64,000 nt of DNA from Streptomyces phaeolivaceus (lineage in GTDB: Bacteria > Actinomycetota > Actinomycetes > Streptomycetales > Streptomycetaceae). Below the pieces are notes generated by a model that worked only from the letters and a program-made list of their open reading frames with translations, was not told the DNA's origin and did not search any database. The stretch is from NCBI RefSeq assembly GCF_009184865.1, contig NZ_CP045096.1, forward strand, positions 5,022,001-5,086,000, written 5' to 3'. The first letter of the stretch is position 1; each line of letters starts with the position of its first letter. A program made the position numbers and the translations under genes. Positions 17,201-27,506 of the stretch are shown here, piece after piece.

Positions 17201-17356
17201 CCCCCGGGCCCCGGCCGTCGCCCCGGGAGCCACCGGGCTTCGGCGGCCACCCGGCACGCCCCCGGTCCCGGCCGGGACCGGCCCGGCCGCACGGCACCGC
17301 CATCCGCGGCGGCGGGCTCTCCCGGCAACAGCCCGGAAGAGCACCGCTCGTCGCAC

Positions 17357-17392
17357 GGCAGCGGCAGCGGCAGCGGCAGCGGCAGCGGCAGC
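17357..17392. repeat. Hexanucleotide microsatellite GGCAGC x6
   Basis: Six perfect GGCAGC copies lie in the gap between the membrane-protein gene and thiC. The 17201-17457 gap otherwise shows only GC-rich sequence without a supported gene. Confidence 0.9.
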
Positions 17393-17457
17393 GGGCACTA
17401 ACCACGTCCGCCGTCCCCGCGTGCCGTGAGGCGCCCGCCACGAGCCTCCGACGCCGC

Positions 17458-19423
<1,966 letters not shown>

Positions 19424-19504
19424 GTGTGCAAAGGTGCCTCCACGCTAGCGGCAGATGTGGCGCGGTGAACAGTGGGCATCGCTCGTTCTTGCGATGATCG
19501 GTCG

Positions 19505-20983
19505 GTGACGACGACGCAGCAGCCCCCGCCTCCGCCCCCCGAGCCGCCTCACGGCCATGGCCCCGGAAACGGCCACGGGCATGGCTCCGACGGTGGCCAT
19601 GGCTACGGTTCCGGGGGCGGCCACGGCTCCGGAAGCGGGCATGGCTCCGGTGACGGACATGGCTCCGACCCGTCCTCCGGCGGCGGCCACGGCCATTCCC
19701 ACAGCCACAGCCATGGGCCCGCCGCGCCCGTCTCCCTGCACCTGCGCAAGGTCATCGCGGCGGTGCTGATCCCCTTCGCGACCGCGGTCGTCGTGGGTCT
19801 CGTCGTGCTCTGGCCCGGCGGCGCCCCGGCCCATGAGCGCACCGGTGTGGGCTTCGACCGGCAGACCCAGCAGGCCACCGTCACCAAGGTCGACGAGGTC
19901 GACTGCTCGTCGGTGAACGCCTCGGGCGACACCCCGACCGGCGACACGTCCACCGCCGAGGGCTCGTCCGCCCAGCAACAGGCCAACGGCGCCTGCAAGA
20001 AGGCCACTGTCCGGGTCGACACCGGCGACGACAAGGGCCGTACGTTCACGGAGATCGTTCAGCCGGACCAGTCACGGCAGTTGGAGGAGGGGCAGGAGGT
20101 CGTCGTCGCGTACGAACCCGCCGCGCCCAAGGACCTGCAGTACTCGGTCACCGATGTGAACCGGAAGTTCCCGATGGCTCTGCTCGCCGGGATCTTCGCG
20201 CTCGCCGTCGTGGTGGTGGGCCGGATGCGCGGTGTCATGGCCCTGGTGGCACTGGCCATCAGCTTCCTGGTGCTGACCCTCTTTATCCTGCCGGCCATCC
20301 TTCAGGGCTCGAATCCCCTGGTCGTGGCGGTGGTCGGGGCCAGCGCCATCATGCTGATCGCCCTCTACATGTGCCACGGGCTCTCGGCCCGGACCTCCGT
20401 GGCGGTGCTCGGCACCCTGATCTCGCTGCTGCTGATCGGCCTGCTGGGATCGGGGTTCATCGGCTGGGCCTATCTGACGGGCAACACGGACGACAACACC
20501 GGTCTGATCCATGGGCTGTACCCGACGATCGACATGAGCGGTCTGCTGCTCGCGGGCGTCATCATCGGCTCGCTCGGTGTGCTCGACGATGTGACGGTCA
20601 CCCAGACGTCGGCGGTCTGGGAGTTGCACGAGGCCAATCCGGCGATGGGCCGACGGGATCTGTACCGCGCGGGCATCCGCATCGGCCGGGATCACATCGC
20701 GTCGGTGGTCAACACGCTCGTGCTCGCCTACGCCGGTGCCGCGCTGCCCCTGCTGCTGCTCTTCTCGATCGCGCAGAGCAGTGTCGGTACGGTCGCCAAC
20801 AGCGAGCTCGTCGCCGAGGAGATCGTGCGCACGCTCGTCGGCTCGATCGGCCTGGTGGCCTCGGTGCCGTTGACCACCGCGCTGGCCGCCCTGGTCGTCT
20901 CCGCCGACCGCCCGGGTACCCCGGAAGCGGCGACCGTGCCCGCTCCGGCGCGTGGGGGAAGGGGCCGACGCCGCAAGCGCTGA
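19505..20983 (+). CDS. YibE/F-family membrane protein with a His/Gly-rich N-terminal domain
   Basis: The 492-residue protein opens with a Pro tract and then about 60 residues of GHG, SGGGHG and SHSHSH repeats, a likely metal-binding or disordered region. One helix near residue 90 is followed by an extracytoplasmic domain of about 100 residues and then by six or seven helices of the YibE/F family, including the conserved GVLDDVTVTQTSAVWEL. The family's role is unknown; a transporter is often suggested. GTG 19505 is chosen since a -10-like GATGAT lies just upstream and upstream residues are not conserved-looking. It is convergent with ssgA and shares a terminator. Confidence 0.85.
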   Translation: MTTTQQPPPPPPEPPHGHGPGNGHGHGSDGGHGYGSGGGHGSGSGHGSGDGHGSDPSSGGGHGHSHSHSHGPAAPVSLHLRKVIAAVLIPFATAVVVGLVVLWPGGAPAHERTGVGFDRQTQQATVTKVDEVDCSSVNASGDTPTGDTSTAEGSSAQQQANGACKKATVRVDTGDDKGRTFTEIVQPDQSRQLEEGQEVVVAYEPAAPKDLQYSVTDVNRKFPMALLAGIFALAVVVVGRMRGVMALVALAISFLVLTLFILPAILQGSNPLVVAVVGASAIMLIALYMCHGLSARTSVAVLGTLISLLLIGLLGSGFIGWAYLTGNTDDNTGLIHGLYPTIDMSGLLLAGVIIGSLGVLDDVTVTQTSAVWELHEANPAMGRRDLYRAGIRIGRDHIASVVNTLVLAYAGAALPLLLLFSIAQSSVGTVANSELVAEEIVRTLVGSIGLVASVPLTTALAALVVSADRPGTPEAATVPAPARGGRGRRRKR

Positions 20984-20985
20984 AG

Positions 20986-21011
20986 CGTTACGGCACCCCG
21001 CCGCCGTAACG
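20986..21011. terminator. Bidirectional terminator between yibE/F and ssgA
   Basis: A 9-bp stem CGTTACGGC/GCCGTAACG (20986-20994, 21003-21011) is extended by TGAA/TTCA after one mismatch. It lies between two convergent stop codons. Confidence 0.7.
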
Positions 21012-21012
21012 T

Positions 21013-21420
21013 TCAGCCCGCGCTCTGCTCCTCCGCCAGGATGCGGTCCAGAGCCTCGTCGAGCAGTGTGTCGAAGTCGGCGAGGGAACGCTCCTGCCCG
21101 AGCGGCACGAGCTTGTCCGTACGGTCCAGGAAGGCCACCAGCGGCGCCGTGCCGACCCGGAACATCGCCTGGTCGGTGCCCACTTGGAGCCGGATCAGCA
21201 CCTCGCCGAACGATTCCGGGTCGGCGGGCGCGATATGGACGTCCCCGTCCCCGCACGGCCGCCCCACCCCGTCGATGAGCAGCTCCCGCCCGAAGGCCCA
21301 GGTCACCGGGGCATCGCCGGGCAGGTGGAAGGTCAGCCGCACGGCATAGGGATCACAGGTCTCGTAACGCAGCTCCACCGGGATGCGGAAGGAGAGCTCC
21401 TCCGAGACGAGGAAGCTCAT
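21013..21420 (-). CDS. ssgA: Sporulation cell-division activator SsgA
   Basis: The 135-residue SALP-family protein begins MSFLVSEELSFRIPVELRYE, the conserved SsgA start. It contains GDAPVTWAFGRELL and AFLDRTDKLVPLG. SsgA brings SsgB to future septum sites so that FtsZ can assemble in aerial hyphae, and it stimulates branching and wall remodelling. ATG 21420 is chosen for its match to known SsgA and the AGAGG five bases upstream; ATG 21450 is an in-frame alternative. The ssgR gene lies upstream on the same strand with 128 bases between, as in S. coelicolor where SsgR activates ssgA. No TTA codon is seen. Confidence 0.95.
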   Translation of the reverse strand: MSFLVSEELSFRIPVELRYETCDPYAVRLTFHLPGDAPVTWAFGRELLIDGVGRPCGDGDVHIAPADPESFGEVLIRLQVGTDQAMFRVGTAPLVAFLDRTDKLVPLGQERSLADFDTLLDEALDRILAEEQSAG

Positions 21421-21548
21421 CATGACCTCTGCCTGTACCGACTCGCGCATCGCCTACCCCGCCGTGTTCGTCGACTGGCCAGGAATCATCTGCCTGACAC
21501 TCCTGAAAGTTTGCTGAAAGTACACGGGAGATCACAAGGAGTGATTTT

Positions 21549-22760
21549 TCAGATGCTGATAGAGATCGCGAGTGTCCCTAGTAGCTTTCCGATCTCGGTC
21601 TGCAACTGGTGGGCGACGGGCAGCAGCCGGTCCGCCTGGTGCGAGGGCAGCGAGACGGCGAGGGTCCCGGCGGTCGTCCCCACGGTGATGGGAATCGCGG
21701 CGCAGACCGTCCCGAGGGCGTACTCCTGCCGCTCGACGACCGGTTCCATCCGCCCGATCCGGTCCAGGCGCCTCAGCAACGCCTCGTCGTCACGGACCGT
21801 GTACGGGGTGAGCGACTGCACCGGATGACGGTCCAGGTGATCGCGACGGGCCTCGTCGCCCAGCTGGGACAGCAGGCACTGTCCGATCGCGTGCGCGTGA
21901 CCCGACTCACGGAAGTCGGCCCACTCCTCGACCGCAGGGGTGTTGGGGCTGTCGGCGACGCACATGACCTCGATCTCGCCGTCCCGGTAGATCGCGAAGT
22001 ACACGGGCACGCCCAGGGCGTCCCGCCAGTGCGCCATCGCCTCGCCCACCGTGCTGCGACGTTTCTGCTGCGCTCCGCTGCTGCTCAGCCGCTCGGCCGC
22101 CTCACCGAGGAAGAACAGTCCCTTCTCCCGGCGCAGATAGCCCTCGTGGACCAGTGTGCGGAGCAGGTGGTAGGCCGTGGGCAGCGCGAGCCCGGCGTCC
22201 CTCGCCAACTGTTTGGCGGGCGCCCCGTGTTCTCGCTCGGCGACGGCCTCCAGCAGCCGCATCGCCCGCTGCACGGAGCCGATCAGGGTGCCGGAGTTCG
22301 CCTCCGACACGGTCGGCGACGCCGGTGACGGGATACGGGCCCCCCTTCCCGGACCGCGTCCGCGCGGTGCCACGGGGCCGGTGGGCCCCGCCGCGTGCGG
22401 CTGGATCCGGGCCGACGGTGTCAGGGGTTCTGCCTGCGTCGAGGGCGCCGACGAGAGCGTCCGCCCCCGTCGCGGCGGTGTGGAGGGAGGCTCGGGACGT
22501 CGCACGTTCTCCTCGCCGGGCGACGTACGTGGCTGCACGGGGGGAGCTGGGGCCTTCGAGGGCGTCGTACGCGGCGGTGGCGGCGGTAGCGGTGGCGGGA
22601 CATGGGTCTCCACGGCCCGGACGCACGGCTGCTCGACGGCGGCTGTCGGCGTGGATCGAGGACCCGGCTGTGTGGGCGGAACGGCGCTCTGTGCCGTCCG
22701 GGAGCGCTGCCGGGCGGAGGGGGAGAGCGGTTCCGCGGGTGCGGTGTCAGCCGTGGCCAA
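21549..22760 (-). CDS. ssgR: IclR-family activator SsgR, with a long Pro-rich N-terminal extension
   Basis: The C-terminal ~245 residues are a typical IclR regulator: a winged helix-turn-helix (SVQRAMRLLEAVAE, then LARDAGLALPTAYHLLRTL) and a ligand-binding domain ending at the ORF end. SsgR switches on ssgA during development. The first ~155 codons of the open frame encode a Pro/Arg/Ser-rich low-complexity stretch not present in the SsgR I know. ATG 22760 has GGGAG upstream, but an internal GTG near the IclR domain (around residue 160) is also possible. Position beside ssgA gives the identification. The 22761-22994 gap shows no gene. Confidence 0.85.
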   Translation of the reverse strand: MATADTAPAEPLSPSARQRSRTAQSAVPPTQPGPRSTPTAAVEQPCVRAVETHVPPPLPPPPPRTTPSKAPAPPVQPRTSPGEENVRRPEPPSTPPRRGRTLSSAPSTQAEPLTPSARIQPHAAGPTGPVAPRGRGPGRGARIPSPASPTVSEANSGTLIGSVQRAMRLLEAVAEREHGAPAKQLARDAGLALPTAYHLLRTLVHEGYLRREKGLFFLGEAAERLSSSGAQQKRRSTVGEAMAHWRDALGVPVYFAIYRDGEIEVMCVADSPNTPAVEEWADFRESGHAHAIGQCLLSQLGDEARRDHLDRHPVQSLTPYTVRDDEALLRRLDRIGRMEPVVERQEYALGTVCAAIPITVGTTAGTLAVSLPSHQADRLLPVAHQLQTEIGKLLGTLAISISI

Positions 22761-22994
22761 GGGTCACTCCCGAAGCGCGAGGAGGGCCGCCCGTGCGGGG
22801 ACACGGGAGGGAGATGGGCCGCCCGCGGGGGTCGAGCCCGCGACGAGTTCCCGGACTCTAGCCGCCCGTCACCGCTCACCGACGGCCCTGCGGGGAAACT
22901 TCCCTCGGGCGAGGGAACCTCACGTTCCTGTTACCGCCGCGCCCTGACCGGGCCTCACCCACTCACGCCTCAGCTGTTGCGTGGGGCTGACGCC

Positions 22995-23207
22995 TCACCA
23001 GTCGCCGCGCGAGGAGGAACCCGCCGTGAACTTCCTCACGACGTAGATCAGTCCGCCGACCAGTGCCACGAAGACCAGCACCTTGAAGAGCAGGCCCACC
23101 ACGACCTGGACGACGCTGATTATCAGCCCTCCGAACACCAGCAGGGCGATGACCGGCACCGCGATCCACTTCACCCACCACGGCATCCCCGCGAAGATCT
23201 CCCGCAT
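22995..23207 (-). CDS. DUF5326-type small membrane protein
   Basis: The 70-residue protein starts MREIFAGMPWWVKW and has two adjacent hydrophobic helices, followed by a short charged tail ending RGDW. It matches the DUF5326 layout, a small actinobacterial membrane protein family of unknown role. Upstream in-frame residues (from 23246) look like non-coding sequence, so ATG 23207 is chosen. It lies between ssgR and the cupin gene on the same strand, with 164 bases before the latter's stop, so co-transcription is not evident. Confidence 0.8.
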   Translation of the reverse strand: MREIFAGMPWWVKWIAVPVIALLVFGGLIISVVQVVVGLLFKVLVFVALVGGLIYVVRKFTAGSSSRGDW

Positions 23208-23371
23208 CGCCCTTGCTCCTTGTGTCTCCACCCGTCGCCCCGCCACCGGGGCACTGATTCCGGGCCTTCTGCCGTCCTGTCATTGATGCTAGGGCCGCGA
23301 GGGGGCCGTACGGGGGCTTCGCACCCCTTGTCCGTCCCTGATCGTCCCCCTAGGGAACACCGAAGCGGACG

Positions 23372-23689
23372 TCAGCCCTCCGGCGGAGAGAACACCACCA
23401 CGACCCTCAAGTCCTCGGTGATGTGGTGGAACTTGTGGGCGACCCCGGCGGGCACGTACACGACACTGCCGCGCGCGACCTGGGTGGTCTCGAAGCCGAC
23501 CGTGAGCGCGGCTCTTCCGCTCACCACCAGGTACACCTCGTCCTGGCTGTGGGGTTTCTGTGGGTCGAGTTCGCCGGCATCGAGTGCGTACAGGCCGACC
23601 GACATGTTCCGCTCGCGCAGAAACTGCAGGTAGGCACCGTCATTGGCGGCGCGCTCCGCCTCCAGTTCATCCAACCGGAATGCCTTCAT
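23372..23689 (-). CDS. Small cupin-domain protein
   Basis: The 105-residue protein is a single beta-barrel cupin: PHSQDEVYLVVSGRA gives motif 1 with the metal-binding His and Glu, and PAGVAHKFHHI gives motif 2. Small cupins bind a metal and act as enzymes or sensors; the function here cannot be told. ATG 23689 starts the recognisable protein; the in-frame extension to 23746 overlaps the promoter of the divergent gene. Its start lies 57 bases from the start of the divergent holin-family gene, so the two share a regulatory region. Confidence 0.78.
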   Translation of the reverse strand: MKAFRLDELEAERAANDGAYLQFLRERNMSVGLYALDAGELDPQKPHSQDEVYLVVSGRAALTVGFETTQVARGSVVYVPAGVAHKFHHITEDLRVVVVFSPPEG

Positions 23690-23746
23690 CGACTTAGTCG
23701 CCCCTGCCCAGTGCTCGTACCGATCGCTTCTGCCACGATCAGACAC

Positions 23747-24124
23747 ATGATGAATTTCCTAGTCAAGACGATCGCCAACGCCGGCGCCCTCGCAGTAGCC
23801 GTCTGGTTGCTCGACAAGATCACACTCACCGGGGACAGCACGGGCAAGAAGGTCGGCACACTGCTGCTGGTCGCTCTTGTCTTCGGCCTGGTCAACGCGT
23901 TCGTCAAGCCGCTCGTGAAGCTGCTGACCCTCCCGCTGTTCATAGTGACGCTCGGGCTGTTCACGCTGATCGTGAACGCCCTGATGCTGCTGCTCACCTC
24001 GTGGCTCGCTGATGTGTTCGACCTGAGTTTCCATGTGGAGGGCTTCTGGACCGCCGTGCTCGGCGGCCTGATCATCTCGATCGTCTCCTGGGCACTCTCT
24101 CTCGTTCTGCCCGACGGGGACTGA
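23747..24124 (+). CDS. Phage-holin-4_2 (YvlD-like) family membrane protein
   Basis: The 125-residue protein has four hydrophobic segments and the family stretches VFGLVNAFVKPLVKLL and TLGLFTLIVNALMLLL. Despite its name the family is chromosomal in most bacteria and its role is unknown, possibly in envelope stress. Two adjacent ATGs (23747 and 23750) could start it. The ptpA gene follows after nine bases on the same strand and the PLP lyase gene overlaps that one, so these three form an operon. Confidence 0.82.
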   Translation: MMNFLVKTIANAGALAVAVWLLDKITLTGDSTGKKVGTLLLVALVFGLVNAFVKPLVKLLTLPLFIVTLGLFTLIVNALMLLLTSWLADVFDLSFHVEGFWTAVLGGLIISIVSWALSLVLPDGD

Positions 24125-24133
24125 GGGTCCGGC

Positions 24134-24625
24134 ATGACCTACCGCGTCTGTTTCGTCTGCACCGGCAACATCTGCCGCTCCCCGATGGCCGAGTCCGTGT
24201 TCCGCGCACGCGTCGAGGAGACCGGACTCGACGGCCTGGTCGAGGTCGACAGCGCGGGCACCGGAGGCTGGCACGAGGGCGACCCCGCCGATCCGCGCAC
24301 CGTCTCCGTCCTGGAGGCGAACGGCTACCCCGGCCACCACGCGGCCCGGCAGTTCCAGACCTCCTGGTTCGCCCGCCTCGACCTCGTCATCGCCCTCGAC
24401 GAGGGCCACCTCAAGGCCCTGCGCCGCCTGGCGCCGACCTCGGCGGACGCGGACAAGATCCGGCTACTGCGCTCCTACGACCCGGCCGCGGGGGACGACC
24501 TCGACGTTCCGGACCCCTATTACGGGGGCATGGACGGCTTCGAGGAGTGTCTGGAGCTCGTGGAGGCGGCGAGCCCCGGTCTGCTGGCCGCCGTACGCGA
24601 GAAGGTGGAGGGACGGGTCGTATGA
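24134..24625 (+). CDS. ptpA: Low-molecular-weight protein-tyrosine phosphatase
   Basis: The 163-residue cytosolic enzyme has the P-loop CTGNICRS at residues 9-16, with the nucleophilic Cys and the phosphate-binding Arg. The general-acid Asp lies in DPYYGG near the C terminus. It hydrolyses phosphotyrosine on proteins. The locus matches ptpA of S. coelicolor (SCO3921 as I recall), where overexpression affects pigmented antibiotic production. Its stop overlaps the start of the next gene by four bases (ATGA), which suggests translational coupling. Confidence 0.93.
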   Translation: MTYRVCFVCTGNICRSPMAESVFRARVEETGLDGLVEVDSAGTGGWHEGDPADPRTVSVLEANGYPGHHAARQFQTSWFARLDLVIALDEGHLKALRRLAPTSADADKIRLLRSYDPAAGDDLDVPDPYYGGMDGFEECLELVEAASPGLLAAVREKVEGRVV

Positions 24626-25767
24626 GCACGGAGAACCCCGCCGCGGGTCCCGGAGACGGCACCCGCGCGGTGCGGGCCGGGCTGCCCGAGCCCGTCAAGC
24701 ACGAACCGACCCTCCCCGGGCCGGTCTTCGCCGCCCACTACCACCTGCCGGGCGAGCCGACCGGCCCGTACGCCTACGGGCGCGACCAGAACCCCACCTG
24801 GACGCTTCTGGAGCGCGCCGTCGGCGAACTGGAGGCACCCGGCCGGGAAGACGTGGAGACGGCCGTCTTCGCCTCCGGGATGGCCGCGATCTCGGCCGTC
24901 CTCTTCTCTCAGTTGCGTACGGGCGATGTGCTCGTCCTGCCGAGCGACGGCTATAACGTGCTGCCGCTGGCCGGTGAGCAGCTGCGCGCGTACGGCGTCG
25001 AGGTGCGCAGCGCCCCGACGGGCGGGGACGCCCAGCTCGACGCTCTCGACGGCGCCACGCTGCTGTGGATCGAGACGCCGTCGAATCCGGGGCTGGACGT
25101 GTGCGACATCCGGCGGCTGAGCGAAGCGGCACACGCGCGTGGCTGTCTCGTGGCCGTCGACAACACCCTGGCCACCCCTCTCGGGCAGCGGCCGCTGGAT
25201 CTGGGCGCCGACTTCGCCGTAGCCAGCGGAACCAAGCAGCTGACCGGGCACGGGGACATCCTCCTCGGGTACGTCTCCGGGCTGGATGCCTCACTGATGA
25301 CCGCGGTACGACGGTGGCGCAAGATCGTCGGGGCGATCCCGGGCCCGATGGAGGCCTGGCTCGCGCACCGTTCGCTCGCCACGCTCCAACTGCGGGCCGA
25401 CCGGCAGAACGTGAACGCCCTGGCGGTGGCCGAGGCGCTCAAGGGCCGGCCCGAGGTCAGCGGGGTGCGCTATCCGGGGCTGCCCGACGATCCCTCGCAC
25501 AAGATCGCCTCGCAGCAGATGCGGCGCTTCGGGTGCGTGGTCTCGTTCACGTTGCCCACGCGCGCGCGTGCCGACCGATTCCTCGACGCGCTCCGCCTCG
25601 TGGACGACGCCACGAGCTTCGGCGGGGTGCGCTCCACCGCCGAGCGGCGCGGCCGGTGGGGAGGCGACGCGGTTCCGGAAGGCTTCATCCGCTTCTCCGC
25701 CGGTGCGGAGGACACCGACGATCTCGTGGCGGATGTGCTGCGTGCGCTCGCGGTGGCTACCGATTAG
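24622..25767 (+). CDS. Cystathionine gamma-synthase/lyase-type PLP enzyme
   Basis: The 381-residue enzyme belongs to the Cys/Met metabolism PLP family. It has YAYGRDQNPTWTLLE near residue 55, IETPSNPGL, and the PLP lysine in ASGTKQLTGHGD. Members add or remove sulfur on homoserine-derived substrates; synthase and lyase cannot be separated by eye. The start is ATG 24622, overlapping the ptpA stop as ATGA. A strong terminator follows 18 bases after the stop, so this is the last gene of the operon. All active-site motifs are present. Confidence 0.88.
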   Translation: MSTENPAAGPGDGTRAVRAGLPEPVKHEPTLPGPVFAAHYHLPGEPTGPYAYGRDQNPTWTLLERAVGELEAPGREDVETAVFASGMAAISAVLFSQLRTGDVLVLPSDGYNVLPLAGEQLRAYGVEVRSAPTGGDAQLDALDGATLLWIETPSNPGLDVCDIRRLSEAAHARGCLVAVDNTLATPLGQRPLDLGADFAVASGTKQLTGHGDILLGYVSGLDASLMTAVRRWRKIVGAIPGPMEAWLAHRSLATLQLRADRQNVNALAVAEALKGRPEVSGVRYPGLPDDPSHKIASQQMRRFGCVVSFTLPTRARADRFLDALRLVDDATSFGGVRSTAERRGRWGGDAVPEGFIRFSAGAEDTDDLVADVLRALAVATD

Positions 25768-25785
25768 TACTCCGCTACGCACAAC

Positions 25786-25824
25786 GGACGGTCCGAGCCT
25801 CCCCCCTCGTGGCTCGGACCGTCC
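25786..25824 (+). terminator. Terminator after the PLP lyase gene
   Basis: A perfect 14-bp stem (GGACGGTCCGAGCC and its complement) closes an 11-base loop. Confidence 0.8.
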
Positions 25825-25903
25825 CCGGTTCCGCGCGCGAAGAACCGCGCAAACAAGGCTAGTTGACTCTGTGTCAGTGTCCAATCACAGTAGCGACAGA
25901 GAC

Positions 25904-25921
25904 CTATCGACTTATTTATAG
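25904..25921. promoter_or_regulatory. Possible LysR box upstream of the LysR gene
   Basis: CTAT-N10-ATAG lies in an unusually AT-rich stretch 37 bases before the LysR start. A TTGACT (25863-25868) upstream could serve as a -35 element. Only the dyad and its position support this. Confidence 0.3.
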
Positions 25922-25957
25922 TTGGGCGCTCCGAGCGCGGCGAAGGGAGGAGCGGCC

Positions 25958-26863
25958 ATGGATCTGGCCTTACTGCGAACGTTCGTGACCGTGCACCGGG
26001 CCGGTTCCTTCACCCGCGCCGCCGCTCTGCTCGGTCTCTCGCAGCCGGCCGTCACCTCACAGATACGCACGCTGGAACGCCAGTTGGGCCGCCCGCTCTT
26101 CCTGCGCCAGGCCCGGGGCGTGACCCCGACGACCATCGGCGACGAACTCGCCCACAAGGCGGCGCCGCATCTCGACGCGCTGGTGGAGATCGCCGAGACC
26201 GGCCTCGACGACGACTCCTCCTTACGGACCCTGCACCTCGCCGGCCCACCGGAGTTCACCGCCGAACGCGCCCTGCCCGCCCTCACCGAGCTGACCGGGG
26301 ACGACGGCCAGGGCTTCGCACTGCGGGTCTCCTTCGGCAACTCCGACGAGGTGCTGGACGGCCTCGCCGCCGGGCACAACGACCTGGCCATCACCACCGC
26401 CCAGCCGCGCGGTGCCCTGCTCACCGCGACTCCCCTCTGCGACGAGGAACACGTCCTGGTCGCCGCCCCGCGCTGGGCGGACGAGACGGACCCCGGCAGA
26501 CTGCGCCGCAAGGAGGCGCACACGCTGGAGGCCCTCCCCGTCGTCGAGGTACACGAGTCACTGCCCTTCATCACGCGCTACTGGGCCTCGGTCTTCGACG
26601 CCCGGCCCGCCGCGTCCGGCACGGTCGTCGTCCCGGACCTGCGCGCAGTCCTGGCCTGTGCGATCTCGGGCGCCGGACTGGCAGTGCTGCCCCGCTATCT
26701 GTGCGCCGCCGCCCTGGATCGCGGCGACATCGTCGCCCTGCTCGACCCTGCGGTTCCCCCGCTGCGCACCTACTTCCTGGTCGTGCGCACCGGCACCCTG
26801 GCCATGCCGCACATCGCACGGGCGCACGAGTGGCTGTTGGAGGCCGCGGCGACCTGGACCTGA
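25958..26863 (+). CDS. LysR-family transcriptional regulator with two TTA codons
   Basis: The 301-residue protein has the LysR winged helix (LRTFVTVHRAGSFTRAAALL, then SQPAVTSQIRTLERQLG) and the two-lobed inducer-binding domain. The start ATG 25958 has GGGAGGAG six bases upstream. Leu codons at 25970-25972 (residue 5) and 26222-26224 (residue 89) are TTA, so translation should depend on bldA tRNA and be restricted to late growth. The target genes are unknown: neither the upstream lyase nor the downstream NUDIX gene is divergently arranged, which is the usual LysR pattern. Confidence 0.9.
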   Translation: MDLALLRTFVTVHRAGSFTRAAALLGLSQPAVTSQIRTLERQLGRPLFLRQARGVTPTTIGDELAHKAAPHLDALVEIAETGLDDDSSLRTLHLAGPPEFTAERALPALTELTGDDGQGFALRVSFGNSDEVLDGLAAGHNDLAITTAQPRGALLTATPLCDEEHVLVAAPRWADETDPGRLRRKEAHTLEALPVVEVHESLPFITRYWASVFDARPAASGTVVVPDLRAVLACAISGAGLAVLPRYLCAAALDRGDIVALLDPAVPPLRTYFLVVRTGTLAMPHIARAHEWLLEAAATWT

Positions 26864-26951
26864 GGCGGCCCCGGAGCCCCTCGCCGGCGGCGAGCAGCGG
26901 TGGTGGCTCGCGTGTCGCCGCCGGGCTGCGTCTCTTCCTCGCCCCCGCGAT

Positions 26952-26965
26952 GTTTCACGTGGAAC
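26952..26965. promoter_or_regulatory. parS-like site between the LysR and NUDIX genes
   Basis: GTTTCACGTGGAAC differs from the parS core by one base. It lies in the 123-bp gap, 21 bases before the NUDIX start. Confidence 0.65.
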
Positions 26966-26986
26966 ATGCAGGGCCACATTTCTCCC

Positions 26987-27469
26987 ATGACCGTACGACC
27001 CGTGGTCAAGCGCACCGCCCGCGCCGTTCTGCTCGACGGCGACGACTTGATCCTGATCAAGCGGACCAAGCCGGGCATGGATCCCTACTGGCTCACGCCG
27101 GGCGGCGGTGTCGAGCCGGAGGACACCACCGTCGTCGACGCGCTCCACCGCGAAGTGCACGAGGAACTCGGCGCCAAGATCACCGATGTGGTGCCCTGCT
27201 TCGTGGACACCGTCGAGCACATCGGCGAGGACGGCGGCGCCACCGGCGTGAAGGTCCAGCACTTCTTCGTCTGCCGCCTGGAGTCCATGGACCCCTCGAA
27301 GCGGCACGGCCCCGAGGTGGACGAGCCCCTGGGCGAGTACGAGATCGTGCGCATCCCTTTCACCCGGGTCGGCATCGCCTCCGTGCACCTAGTCCCGTTG
27401 TCCCTGCGGCACTACCTGGACGGCAACATCGAGGGTGTACGGGCGATGCACGCGCCCGACCTTGGCTGA
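26987..27469 (+). CDS. NUDIX hydrolase
   Basis: The 160-residue protein has a complete NUDIX box: GGGVEPEDTTVVDALHREVH continuing into EELGA, with the REVHEE metal-binding glutamates. NUDIX enzymes hydrolyse nucleoside diphosphate-linked compounds such as oxidised nucleotides, ADP-ribose or dinucleoside polyphosphates; the substrate is not evident. ATG 26987 is the first residue that fits the fold (MTVRPVVKRTARAVLL); the longer frame from 26900 runs through the parS-like site. It is convergent with the globin-reductase gene, 37 bases apart. Confidence 0.88.
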   Translation: MTVRPVVKRTARAVLLDGDDLILIKRTKPGMDPYWLTPGGGVEPEDTTVVDALHREVHEELGAKITDVVPCFVDTVEHIGEDGGATGVKVQHFFVCRLESMDPSKRHGPEVDEPLGEYEIVRIPFTRVGIASVHLVPLSLRHYLDGNIEGVRAMHAPDLG

Positions 27470-27506
27470 TCCGGCCGCCGACCGCTCGCGGCGCAGAGCA
27501 CGGCGG

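Noticed and set aside
17201..17457. Possible repeat-protein gene in the GGCAGC region
   Set aside because: No start codon with RBS and no frame with gene-like codon use; it looks like a plain microsatellite in a gap.
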